Positions 33,934-44,490 are shown, counted from the stretch's first letter. The stretch: 64,000 nucleotides of DNA from Zygnema cylindricum (GCA_037447655.1 JBBHKE010000913.1:62001-126000); one strand, 5' to 3'. The notes: generated from the sequence alone by a model not told the origin. A program made the numbers and translations.

Positions 33934-34004
33934 TGTTAAAAACACTAGATTTAGGGGGTATTTTCTAGGTCTGAATAGATTAAGTAAAAGCGCAAGCAGT
34001 CTGC
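33934..34004 (+). mobile_element. First 71 bp of a copia-2 LTR, interrupted by copia-1
   Basis: Begins TGTTAAAAACACTAG and shares TATTTTCTAGGTCT with the complete LTR of the same family at 47537. The copia-1 element is inserted after TCTGC, and the copia-2 LTR resumes at 40462. Confidence 0.75.
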
Positions 34005-35060
34005 TGTAGAAAGTAATGGTCTTTTAAAGTATTTTCTAGGTCTAAATAGAAATAAGAAAGAAGCCGAGGCAGTCTACATCTAACTTCTCTCTCCAACTCT
34101 CAAACTTGTTGCAATCACTGAGAAATTGGAGAGGGAGCTAGAGCCATGGCTACCTAGGCTATCCAGAGGTTTACGGGAAAATATATTTTAGTTAGGGGTT
34201 TAATTTACCAAAAGATATTTGCCGGCCACAGGATTTGATCATGGTACCTATCGGCCGATAGACAGCCGGTAGCCGATAGCCTTAGCCGTTAAGTCTAGAA
34301 GTAGTGTTACCTATTATAGGGTTGGATAATTATTTAAACATTTATACATAGAAAAGTTCATTTAACTATAACTGATTACGGGAGACATATATCTAGTAAA
34401 TGTAAAATTACGGATACCGGTACGGATAAGAAACTAATACCGCGCATTTATTTCTTTAGTGAAACGAATACCGCGCATGTATTTATTACGGCTACGATTA
34501 AATGTGAATTTAATCGGACGGCCGGAATTAACGTCGAGATCGTGGAAGAGGATCTCGGCGGTTTGTGGTCATCGCCACATTGGATGACACGTGGCGGAAT
34601 GACATTGGATCGCGGCATCTCCGAGGATTAAGGGAGCGAATCCGGACAAACCACGTGTCGACAATTAGGCCATGTCGTACAATGGTCGTACATAAAGTAC
34701 ACCGGCAGCTGTACTTTTGTGTACGAAACTAAAATCTGATTGGCTCCGTACATCAATAGATAGAGTCTGTGAGAGAGATAGGACTTAGAAAAATTAGAAA
34801 ATAGGACCCTCTCTCCCAAAGAGCTTTTGTGCAAAAGGTCAACTTTGACCCTCCATAACTTACTACTCAGAGGAGCAAATTCAGAGATTCTTTTTGCTAT
34901 CGACTCAAGGGAGTCTTCTTTTCACAGGGGTGAAGTTGGTCAGAGTTTTTGTCTGCCAGGGTGGCAATTATTTTTGCTGAAACATAAAGGGGTCAGGGTT
35001 ATCCTAGAGGCTTCTTGGAAGCTATCCACTCTGAGGACTTATGGAGGTCTCAGAGTTTCA
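34005..35060 (+). repeat. 5' LTR of copia-1
   Basis: TGTAGAAAG to GAGTTTCA. The last 20 bases (35041-35060) start with ATG and encode the first residues of Gag, MEVSEF. A hairpin GACTC-AAGG-GAGTC lies at 34902-34915. A 68-codon open frame in another phase (from 34827) is shared by related LTRs. Confidence 0.95.
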
Positions 35061-36317
35061 GGCTATGGGCCCACCCTTTAGGGTACCAATCTTTAATGGA
35101 ACTGGCTTTGTATACTGGGAAAGTATGATGATCGGAGCTCTATGTGTAAAAAGGTTTTGGGGGATAGTGAGTGGACGGTTGGGGCGTCCATCAAGTCTTG
35201 GAATTCCTCCAAGGTTTGGAGGAAGCACATTCACCAGAAAAGAGGATCCACCTTCAACGGAGGAAACAAAAGAAGGAGAGGTGGTGGATAAAGGAAAGGA
35301 GAAGGAGGCGACCACACTAATAACAACTAGTTCAGCATTCATGTCACCTATTTCGAGGAACGAGGAGAATGATACTGAAACGTGGGACTTCAACAATATG
35401 GCGGCAAAGCACTTCATCCTACGCCATCTCACTCAAGGACTTGCATGTCCTCATTTGTAGGTAGAAAGGGCATTCGATCTTTGGAAGTCTCTCATAAAGA
35501 TTTAACAAAGTGGTACGATTCAGCAACAACAGTTGGCTGATCAGAAAGTTAAGGAGTATGTATACAAAGGGGGGAAGATGTTGGATTTTTGCAATGAGCT
35601 TGCTACACTCTTCATGGAGCTAGAGAGTGCGGGAAAAGATTTTAGTGAAAAAGAAAAGGTTAACTGTTTATCGATGAAGTTACCTGATGAGTTCGAGAAC
35701 ATAGTCAACCGTGTGCAGGACTTGCCGGACTCAAGGTGGATATGGAACTCAATGGTAGAGATGATTCTCGTTCGGGAGAATACGATTGAGATCCGAAGGG
35801 GAGGAAAGAGTGGCCAAGCCTTGGCAACAGCGACTGATTGGAGGAACAAGGATTTCGGAAATTGGTCGAAAACTATGGGGGGAGGGAGCAGAAAAAACAG
35901 ACCGACGAGTTCAGACCAAGGGCTCCCAAAGGTTTATGTCATTTTTGTAAGAAACCTGGGCACTATATGGCAGAGTGCACTAAGTTAACCGAGCTTCGGT
36001 TAAAGGAGGGGCAGACCGGTGGTACCCCGAGAGGAAAGAAAAAGGCCCTTGTGACACAAGTACATGAGGCGGAATCCGAGGACGAGGACGATGAGCTCCT
36101 TTTAGATGAGGAGTTGGAGGCGAAAAACGAGGTCGAAATACCACGAAGGCAGAAATGTGCTTACGGTGGATTGAAAGGTGAAGCAAGTTGGATTCTTGAT
36201 TCAAGTGCCTCCATGCACATGTGTAAGGATAGGCACCTGTTCACTAAGATAAGAAATATTCCCACCGTAGAGATAGAGTACGGGGATGGGAGGATAGTCA
36301 CCACTACTCTTGTATGA
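35041..36317 (+). pseudogene. Copia-1 gag and protease, broken
   Basis: Forms the capsid and cuts the polyprotein. The N-terminal part (35041-35460) reads MEVSEFQAMGPP, then VPIFNGTGFVYWESMM, and stops at 35458-35460. The central GAG domain resumes at about 35530 with LFMELESAGKDF and LPDEFENIVNRVQ. After a frame change near 35900 comes the zinc knuckle CHFCKKPGHYMAEC (CX2CX4HX4C). The protease site follows as WILDSSASMHMC, with Ser-Ser in place of the usual Thr-Gly or Ser-Gly. A stop at 36315-36317 separates it from the integrase region. Related to the copia-2 gag at 41367. Confidence 0.85.
35061..35075 (+). promoter_or_regulatory. Half-tRNA-iMet primer binding site overlapping gag
   Basis: GGCTATGGGCCCACC directly abuts the LTR end. 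Fourteen of 15 bases are complementary to the anticodon-side part of plant initiator tRNA-Met. It encodes AMGP within Gag. No 3'-end-type site (TGG plus acceptor complement) is seen between LTR and gag. Drosophila copia is known to use a cleaved 5' half of this tRNA in the same way. Confidence 0.75.
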
Positions 36318-36326
36318 TCGGTCGAT

Positions 36327-39300
36327 TTGAAAGTGTTAGTAGAAGGAAAGACATCCATAGTAACATTCTCCGATGTATTGTTTATTCTGGAGTTGAACAA
36401 AAACCTCATCTCTACATCCGTATTAGATGATAAGGGTTTTTTTACTAGCTCTAGGGAAGGAGTCTTTACTACTAGTTTTGAGGAGGATGTCTATTTCATT
36501 GCTGAGAAAAGTAGCCATGGGATGTTTAGGCTGGTTTTAAGTAATGAAAAGAAGAAACCTTATTATGGTGGTGTTCATGATATTATGATGTGGCATAAGA
36601 GGCTTGGGCATGTGAATCTAGACAAGTTAAGAGAGATGAAAAAGATGGGAGTGGTGGAAGGGATTAAGTTTAGTGAGAATGATAATATAAGTGATTGTAG
36701 TGGATGTGCTCAAGGTAAAACACATAGATTACCCTTTCCTAAAACAACCACCTATAAGGGGGAAAAAATTCTAGATCTAATACACACAGATATTTGGGGA
36801 CCAGCTAAAGTGCCCTCACCGGGGGGGAAGAGATTTATGATGACTATCACTAATGATTGGTCTCGGTATTCCCGAGTGTATTTTTTGAAAAACAAGTCCG
36901 AAGCTCAAGACAATATAAAGCATGGAGCGAAAAACTTCATGAAACTCCAATCAAGAGAATAAGGAGTGACAATGGTGGAGAGTATACTTCTAACCAATTT
37001 GAGGATTTTCTGAGGGAAGATGGGGTCCAACACCAAAAGACAGTTCCAGAAAACCCGGAACAGAATGGGGTAGCTGAAAGGTTAAATAGAACACTAAGTG
37101 ATAGTGCTAGAAGCATGTTGTCAGATAAGAAGATAGGAAAAAGGTTTTGAGCAGAAGCAATGAACTATGCTAATTACCTCAAAAATAGAGTTCTTACTTT
37201 AGCTATAAAAGATCAATCACCTTATGAGAGATGGACAGGCCGAAAACCAGACATATCTCACTTAAAGGTTTTCGGCAGTCAAGTATTCAGTCTAGATACA
37301 GATCGGTCTAATTAGAAGCTAGATCATAAAGGAAAATCGGGATACTTATTAGGATATGATAAGGATGTTAAAGGATATAGAGTTTATGATCTAAAAAGGG
37401 AAGATATAATCATAGTAAAGCATCTAGTAGTTATGGATGAAGGAAAGTCTGTGGATCCCTTCAAATATACAAAGTCAGTAAAAATCAGATTTGAGTCAGA
37501 AAATTTCGATGACTTTGAGCTCCCTAACTATCGAGGTTTTAGAGAAGATGACATTCTTGTAGATACAAATCAGACCGAAAAGGACTCGGCTTTGGAAACT
37601 CCAGTGACAACTCTACCCGAAGCGGAAGACGTGGTGGAAATTGATTCGGAATCAAAGGATAGGGGAGAAGCCGAGTTTGTTTGAAAGAATCCACGAGAAC
37701 CATCTATTCCGGCCTCAGATTTTGAGGGGGGAAGGAGAAGTAGCAAAAGACTACAAGAAAAACAGGTTAATAACAAGGTAACTAAACTATCTCATCAAGG
37801 TGAACCTCAAACTTATGGAGAGGCGATGACTTGTCCAGAAAGAAACCGGTGGAAGACAGCCATCAATGAGGAGATAGCCTCAATTATGGCAGCCGATACT
37901 TGGGAGCTGTTGGATTGTCAACCTAACCGAAAACCAATCGGTTGTAAGTGGGTTTTCAAATTAAAATTGAACCCAGATAACACAATCGAGCGCTACAAGG
38001 CCCGATTAGTGGCAAAGGGATTTACACAAAAAGAGGGAATTGACTACGAGGAAACCTTTGCCCCGGTGGTCAAATTTCCCTCCGTCTGCATACGTCTCAG
38101 CCTGGCAGCAGCGGAAGACATGGAAGTGCACCAGATGGACATCAAGACAGCCTTTTTGCATGGAGAATTGGAAGAGGAGATCTTCATGCGACAACCCAAA
38201 GGGTTTGTGGAGGAAGGAGAGGAGAGTAAGGTATGCCGGCTGATTAAATCTCTTTATGGTTTGAAACAGGCGCCTCGACAGTGGAATAAGAAGCTTGATG
38301 AGTTTCTTACCGGTCTGAATATATCCGGATCAGCTCAGATCACTCAATCTATGTTTTCCAAGATGAGGAAGGTATTATATTTATTGCAATTTATGTTGAT
38401 GATTTGCTTGTCTTAAGTAAATCAATGGAAAAAATTAATAAACTGAAAACGGATCTTAAGGGGAGATTTGAAATGAAGGATATGGGGGAAGCAAAATATA
38501 TTTTGGGAATTCAAGTAGAGAGAGACCGAAAAAGAAAAATTATCAGATTGACTCAAAAGGAAGCAATAGGGAACATGCTTGAAAAATTTCAAACGGATAA
38601 AGCTAATAGTTGTACAACTCCAATGGAGTTGAAGAAGGGAAGTGAGGGGAGTGAGGAAGGAGGAGTCATAGTCTTAGCCGAGGAATTATCTCCTGAAGAA
38701 CAGAAGTTCATGCACACTATTCCTTACAGGCAAGTAGTGGGAAGTCTAATCTATTTTATGAATTGTACCCGGCCGGATTTAGCTGCAGCTGTAGGAGTAT
38801 TGAGTAGAAGTCTAAATGCTCCCTCTAAGAGGGATTGGGAGGCAGCTAAGAGAGTCCTTAGATATTTGTTAGGAACTAGGGATCTATGGTTGCATTTGGG
38901 TGGGGAGAATACTGACATCACTATTTGGAGTGATGCTAGTTTTGGTGATGCACCAATGAGGAGATGCACTTCTGGATATGTATTATATGTCGGTGATGGG
39001 GCTTGCTGTTGGAGTAGCAAACAGCAAAAAGTTGTTGCTCAGTCCACCATGGAGGCTGAGTATATGGCCTCTTGCTCTGCTGTAAAAGAATTGGTGTGGG
39101 TCAAGTCTTTGCTTGGTGAGCTTGGTCACCTTAAGAGTGGTGTGCAGAAATTTTTTTGTGATAATCAGGCAACAATCGCTATTTCTGCCAATCCTAAACA
39201 TCATTTTAAAGCTAAACACATGGACATTAGACTCAGCTTTGTTAGAGAGAAAGTAGAAAACAAAATAATCAGCTTAGAGTACCGACCAGATAGTGAGATG

Positions 39301-39387
39301 GTAGCAGATATGATGACCAAACCTGTGCCTTCCCCTAAGCTAATTTTCTGCAAGGAAAAGTGTGGTTTGAAATTAAAGATTGACTAG
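36327..39387 (+). pseudogene. Copia-1 integrase, reverse transcriptase and RNase H, broken
   Basis: Copies element RNA into DNA and inserts it. The GAG-pre-integrase zinc finger reads MWHKRLGHVN and CSGCAQGK (36590-36720). Integrase core: LIHTDIWGP, RSDNGGEYTS and PEQNGVAERLNRT (the D,D,E residues), followed by SPYERWTGRKP. RT: WKTAINEEIASI, GCKWVFKLKLN, YKARLVAKGFTQ, QMDIKTAFLHGELEE, LYGLKQAPRQWN. The YVDDLLVLS box sits at about 38391-38417, across a frame change between two long frames. RNase H: WSDASFGDAPMRR, STMEAEYMA and the final DMMTKPV. Stops near 36960, 37148, 37313 and 37682 break the frame. The last 1 kb (38404-39387) is open throughout. Confidence 0.93.
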
Positions 39388-39400
39388 AAAATAAGGGGAG
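39387..39400 (+). promoter_or_regulatory. Polypurine tract of copia-1
   Basis: GAAAATAAGGGGAG lies directly before the 3' LTR and after the last codon (stop at 39385-39387), the usual place for plus-strand priming. Confidence 0.85.
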
Positions 39401-40456
39401 TGTAGAAATTAATGGTCTTTTAAAGTATTTTCTAGGTCTGAATAGAAATAAGAAAGAAGCCGAGGCAGTCTACCTCTAACTTCTCTCTCCAACTCTCAAA
39501 CTTGTCGCAATCACTGAGAAATTGGAGAGGGAGCTAGAGCTATGGCTACCTAGGCTATCCAGAGGTTTACGGGAAAATATATTTTAGTTAGGGGTTTAAT
39601 TTATCAAAAGATATTTGCCGGCCACAAGATTTGATCATGGTACCTATCGGCCGGCAGACAGCCGGTAGCCGGTAGCTTTAGCCGTTAAGTCTAGAAGTAG
39701 TGTTACCTATTATAGGGTTTGATAATTATTTAAACATTTATACGTAGAAAAGTTCATTTAACTATAACTAATTACGGGAGACATATATCCAGTAAATATA
39801 AAATTACGGATTCCGGTACGGATAAGAAACCAATACCGCGCATTTATTTCTTTAGTGAAACGAATACCGCGCATGTATTTATTACGGCTACGATTAAATG
39901 TGAATTTAATCGGACGGCCGGAATTAACGTCGAGATCGCGGAAGAGGATCTCGGCGGTTTGTGGTCATCGCCACATTGGATGACACGTGGCGGAATGACA
40001 TTGGATCGCGGCATCTCCGAGGATTAAGGGAGCGAATCCGGACATACCACGTGTCGACAATTAGGCCATGTCGTACAATGGTCGTACATAAAGTACACCG
40101 GCAGCTGTACTTTTGTGTACGAAACTAAAATCTGATTGGCTCCGTACATCAGTAGATAGAGTCTGTGAGAGAGATAGGACTTAGAAAAATTAGAAGATAG
40201 GACCCTCTCTCCCAGAGAGCTTCTGTACAAAAGGTCAACTTTGACCCTCCATAACTTACTACTCAGCGGAGCAAATTCAGAGATTCTTTTTGCTATCGAC
40301 TCAAGGGAGTCTTCTCTTCACAAGGGTGAAGTTGGTCAGAGTTTTTGTCTGCCAGGGTGGCAGTTATTTTTGCTGAAACACAAAGGGGTCAAGGTTATCC
40401 TAGAGGCTTCTTGGAAGCTGTCCACTCTGAGGACTTATGGAGGTCTCAAAGTTTCA
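39401..40456 (+). repeat. 3' LTR of copia-1
   Basis: Same length as the 5' LTR. It differs at scattered positions, for example TGTAGAAATT versus TGTAGAAAGT. The hairpin GACTC-AAGG-GAGTC is at 40298-40311. Confidence 0.95.
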
Positions 40457-40461
40457 TCTGC

Positions 40462-41386
40462 CTTCACCTTCTCTCTCTAACCCCCATAATTTTTGTAGTC
40501 ACTGAAGTTGAGAGAGAGTGGTTGAGCCATGGCTGCCTTAGCTACATAAGCAAGACTATTGAGTGACATAAGTCACTCTTAACAAAAAGGTTGAGTTCGG
40601 CAGGACTCGAACATTTGACCGACATAGCGAGGCGTAGCCGTCAGCTCTAACTAGTCTATCATACAAGCTGGTTGGAGTATATAGGGTTTGAATTCTATTT
40701 AAATATTGCTTAAGAACCATAATCTGATTAACGAAATTACAGATAACAAGCATAGAGACTACTTGTAATATAGTGCGAACAAAAACCCGCACGGAACAAA
40801 TGTACATGACATTTGTTTTAACGGCTAATATTAAATGTCGATCTAGATCCGACAGCATGCATCATGGCCGAGTTCTCGGAATGGCTGGTTTGGCGGTTTT
40901 CGGGCGTGACATGACCTAACGCCACGTGGCATGACAGTATTGGAAAGCGAGAATCTAAGAGGGCATAAGAATAAGTCTAGAGGAGACAAACGTCCACTCC
41001 ATGGCCCTGTCGTACGCATGTCGTACAAAAAGAACATCGGCCATAGTACCTTTCTGTACTATATAATTCTCTGATTAATTTGTATATCAGTAGATAGGGG
41101 TTGTGAGTGGGGTTTAGGACTTAGAGGATTGAGGAGGTAGCCGCCTCTCTCTCAATGAGCTTGTATAAATGTTTACATCTTTATCACTTGATAATTATTC
41201 GCCTGGTTGGGCGTTTTCACTAAATCTTTTTGATATGGGCTTAGGGGAGTCCAACATGCACAAAGGTGCATTCAGATTATCTATTTTCTTGCTTGGGTTG
41301 CAGTGGTCCTAGTTGAAGAAGGGTTAGTCAAAAACTATCTAGAGGCTTCTTGAATTATGTAGTCCAATGGGGGACACAAAATTACA
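40462..41386 (+). mobile_element. Remainder of the copia-2 5' LTR
   Basis: Continues the LTR begun at 33934-34004. It matches the complete LTR at 47537-48534 and ends ACACAAAATTACA. The ATG at 41367, 20 bases before the end, starts gag. On the minus strand a Pol III B-box-like TGTTCGAGTCC lies in 40590-40665. Confidence 0.85.
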
Positions 41387-42505
41387 ACTTATGGGCCCAC
41401 CCTCTAAGGTGCCCATCTTTAACGGATCTGGGTTCATTTATTGGGAAGCCATGATGGTAGGGGCTTTGTGTGAAAAACGATACCGGGGTATTGTCAAGGG
41501 ACAAGTGAAACATCCATCTCAGGGAATCCCATCAGGGTTTAGTGGAGTGAGGTTTTTCTGCAGCAACATCTACCCCAACGGTAGAGGCAGACGATAGGGA
41601 TTGCAGCGTGTCCAAACAAGGGAAAAAGAAAGAGACACTTCTCACTTCTAACGCAACGGCACTCGGAGCGCCTGCCATAAAGACCGAGGAAAACGATATT
41701 CAAACATGGGAATACACAAACATGGCTGCCAGACATTTCATTTCTCAGGCACCATACTGAAACTCTTGCAACCTCTTATCTTCAAATCTTAATGGCCGAG
41801 GTGTTGTGGGTGAATTTAGTGGAGATCTATAGAGCTACTACCATTCAATAGCTTAAGTTGGCCCAGTAAATGCTAGTTGGTTACTCTCACAAAGGGGGGA
41901 AAATGTTAGATTATTATAATGATCTCTCTTGTTTGTATATGGAGATGGAGAGTGTCTGATGGACAGGTATAATGAAGATGAAGGTCAACACCCTCAACAT
42001 GAAGTTGCCTGATGAGTATGAGAAGATAGTGTACCGAGTGCAAGAAATGGATGACAGCTCTTGGAAGTGGAATACAGTGGTCTGGATGATACACCTGCAA
42101 GAAAACACTATTGAGATTCGGAGAGGAGGAAAAAGCATTCAAGCTCTAGCCGCCGGAACGCACCGGTGGGGGAAGGATTCAAGGAAGCCGTACAACACCT
42201 TTAAAGGAGAGAAAGATCAATCTGTAGCACCGAGGCCCCCAAAGGGTCTTTGTTATTTTTGAAAGAAGTTGGGACACTTCATAGCAAATTGTACCAAGCT
42301 GTTGGAGCAGAGGCTTCAAGAGAACCTTGGAGAGGGTACTTCCAAAGGAAAGAAGAAGGCACTTGTGGTCACAAAAGTGAAAGAGGAGACCGAGAAGGAC
42401 GAGTCCTCTGAGGAGGAGGATGGGGAGCTCCATCTTGATGAGAATCTGGAGGAGAAAGATATCCCTCGAAAACAGAAGTGTGTCACGAAGGATGGATCGC
42501 ATTGA
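41367..42505 (+). pseudogene. Copia-2 gag, broken and truncated
   Basis: Reads MGDTKLQLMGPP and VPIFNGSGFIYWEAMMVG, then stops at 41595-41597. It resumes near 41972 with MKLPDEYEKIVYRVQEMD and ENTIEIRRGGKS, close to copia-1. In the zinc knuckle the second Cys is replaced by a TGA stop (CYF-stop-KKLGHFIANC). An acidic tail ends at 42505, where the sequence switches to gypsy DNA on the opposite strand. The rest of copia-2 is missing. Confidence 0.85.
41387..41401 (+). promoter_or_regulatory. Half-tRNA-iMet primer binding site of copia-2, overlapping gag
   Basis: ACTTATGGGCCCACC follows the LTR end. From the third base on, TTATGGGCCCACC matches the complement of the initiator tRNA-Met anticodon-stem region. 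It encodes LMGP in the gag frame that starts within the LTR. Confidence 0.75.
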
Positions 42506-42509
42506 TCGC

Positions 42510-43335
42510 ATACGAGCATTGTAGTCTCGTCATCTGCCCGCCGATAGAGGGTACATTCGGTCGCCTCCAAGATTGGCATCCTCATACGATCCATATCATG
42601 CAACAAATATGGTAACTAACACCTGGCAGAGTTCTAGGAATGCTCTCGAATCGTCCTGGTATCTTTACCATGCAAACTCAACATCCCATTAGTACCTTTG
42701 GCTACCCAATCCTATTAATATCCATGGCAACCCCACGAAAAATGTGTGGGGAGGCGATAGTGTCCATAGTGTCAAAGGAGTTCCCAATAGTGTGACCGGA
42801 GAATGCTAGAAGAGCCGAAGCTAAATGTGCCATGGTGGGTAGCGGTTTGCGGGATGAGACGAGAAGAAGGCAGATTTTACATCCAGGAAAGTTGGAGGGT
42901 CGGTAAGAGAAGGTCTGATCCTGCATGTCTACTCCTCCACATACTCGGAGGATGACATCCTGTCACACTAAGCATTCGTAATCGTTGCATTTAATGATCA
43001 ATGTTTTTGTATAAATTTCCATAGACTCATTTTGGTTTCTGTTTTGGAACGGAAAGACGAGAGGGTCCTTGGTGATTCCAAGCACTAGTTCTGTGGTACC
43101 AGCTGAAGTGAGAAGTCGTGTAGGCGTGGCTTGAACTTGTCTAAAATTAGACCAAGCTTGAGCGCAAATCAAGATCAGAGGATCACGGGTTTGGCTCCAT
43201 TGTCTATGAGAGGAAGAGACGAAGCAACACCATTGATAGAGAAAGACTTTTGCGAGTTATCGAAAAAATTGATATGAGGGTCAAGGTTACGACGTTCATC
43301 CGCGGTAACCGGCTAAATAACCGCTAGATTGTGCT
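42510..43335 (-). pseudogene. Rearranged gypsy piece: second protease-like and integrase-tail-like segments
   Basis: On the minus strand, downstream of the integrase, there is a second copy of the protease region (LPLIDNGAKPVI at about 43210, with the catalytic DTG changed to DNG). Next comes SAGTTELVLGITKDPLVF (about 43100), which follows the protease in the full gypsy at 50 kb. Then DTIASPHIFRGVAMD (about 42770-42720) repeats the integrase tail SPHIFRVVEMD seen at about 43590. The left edge abuts copia-2 gag. Probably a recombination product. Confidence 0.65.
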
Positions 43336-44147
43336 TCAATGCAGAGCCCTCAACGCGCCAGCTGTGGCAAACTCGTCAACACGATGAGAGGTTGTAGGGA
43401 CCTCATTAACAAAAAGAGAGGCATTGGGAACGCACTCCGTCGCCTCGGTGATCGGCGTCCGCATCGCGTCCATATCTTGTGACAAATCGGGTAAGTAGCA
43501 AGGTGCGCAGTTCTTCGAATGCTCTCGCATCGTCCTCGTATCCGCACCCTCTAAACCAAACATCTCGTTAGCATCCATTTCCACCACACGAAAAATATGT
43601 GGTGAAACATCAGTGTCGAAAGTATCGAACGATTGTCGTCTGAGGTACACATAATCGCCGACCAAGTAGGATTTCTATTGTGGCTTGTAACTGCCACCCC
43701 GCATGGTGGCGAACCTTAAATTATCTCTACACTGGGCTATTTGCAAATTGTCAAAAGCCATAGGCATCTCCCGAGCGAAAAGCAAAGCACGTCCGGTAAG
43801 TTCTTCCAAAAATATGGCGTCAGACATTAGATGCAAAGGTAAACTTGCCGCTTTTTGAATATTATGACTGAGCAAAGGTGCTCGACCAAAGAAAATATAG
43901 TACAGGCTCAAATTGGCTAAGCTAGCCTGTATAGACATCTGGTATCCCATGGTGATATAGTCAAGGATTCGTCCCAGACGGAGATGTGTTTCTCCAAACA
44001 ATGCTTTCGGAGAGCCCGCTTGAAAGTCTGATAGCTCGTTCCGCCAAGCCATCCGCTTGTGGGTGATCAATACTCGTATGGCGGTGATCAACTAAAGCTT
44101 CATCCAACATCTCTTGAAAATCCCCTCAGAACGCAGTACCCTGGTTC
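43336..44147 (-). pseudogene. Gypsy integrase, C-terminal half
   Basis: Inserts retrotransposon DNA into the genome. Minus strand: LTNQGTAF (about 44152-44129) starts the second half of the catalytic core. Then come NLSLYYIFFGRAPLLS (about 43910) and QIAQCRDNLRFA (about 43730), ending with a tail VGDYVYLRR, SPHIFRVVEMDAN and LEGADTRTMREHSKN (43665-43510). The tail resembles the small beta-barrel that follows gypsy integrases. No chromodomain is recognisable. The N-terminal half is on the far side of the TRIM insertion. Confidence 0.8.
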
Positions 44148-44205
44148 GTAAGTGTTAGATTTCCTAGAAATCCGGGATTCGGCATGTCCCACACTTGGGA
44201 AAATT

Positions 44206-44276
44206 GAGCCGGCCAGGGTTCGAACCTGGGACCTTTCACTTCAGCTGCGAACGCACTACCACTGTGCCACCAGCTC
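44206..44276 (-). ncRNA. tRNA-like sequence in TRIM LTR, copy 1
   Basis: The 71 nt on the minus strand fold into a full cloverleaf: acceptor GAGCTGG with CCGGCTC (7 of 7 with one G-U), D stem GCAC with GTGC, anticodon stem TTCGC with GTGAA, T stem CCAGG with CCTGG around TTCGAAC. A box TGGCACAGTGG and B box GGTTCGAACCC fit the Pol III consensus, and TTTT follows 3 bases after the end. The anticodon loop AGCTGAA would give CTG (Gln) but has G where tRNAs have U33, so use in translation is doubtful. Confidence 0.8.
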
Positions 44277-44424
44277 GATGTTGAGACTGGCGGGTCCGTA
44301 CCCATCTATTCGGGCGGCTCGAGTATGGATATTTCCATATTCTACCCCGTATTGGACCGGCTTCACGTGCCAATCCAACACCCCCCCTCACGGGAAAGCC
44401 GGTCAAACCATCCGCAATCCCGCT

Positions 44425-44437
44425 GGCTCCGATACCA
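44425..44437 (-). promoter_or_regulatory. Primer binding site of the TRIM (initiator tRNA-Met 3' end type)
   Basis: Minus strand TGGTATCGGAGCC begins directly after the LTR. It is one base off the complement of the plant initiator tRNA-Met 3' end (TGGTATCAGAGCC). The second internal region has TGGTATCAAAGCC at 44912-44924. The opposite edge (44381-44390) reads TGAGGGGGGG on the minus strand, a polypurine tract. Confidence 0.85.
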
Positions 44438-44490
44438 TGTTAGATTTCCTAGAAATCCGGGATTCGGCATGTCCCACACTTGGGAAAATT

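Larger units (their letters stand above)
34005..40456 (+). mobile_element. Almost complete copia LTR retrotransposon (copia-1)
   Basis: The 6452-bp element has two LTRs of exactly 1056 bp (34005-35060 and 39401-40456) that differ at a few percent. It is flanked by the perfect 5-bp duplication TCTGC (34000-34004 and 40457-40461). Gene order is gag, protease, integrase, RT, RNase H, which defines the copia (Ty1) group. The target was the 5' LTR of a copia-2 element. Stops and frameshifts show that it cannot move by itself. Confidence 0.95.

Noticed and set aside
35061-35080. Conventional acceptor-end tRNA primer site after the copia-1 LTR
   Set aside because: No TGG plus acceptor-stem complement to a known tRNA is present; the internal initiator tRNA-Met match fits far better.
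44206-44276. A functional host tRNA-Gln (CTG)
   Set aside because: The anticodon loop lacks U33 and the sequence is part of a repeated LTR, so it is called tRNA-like only.
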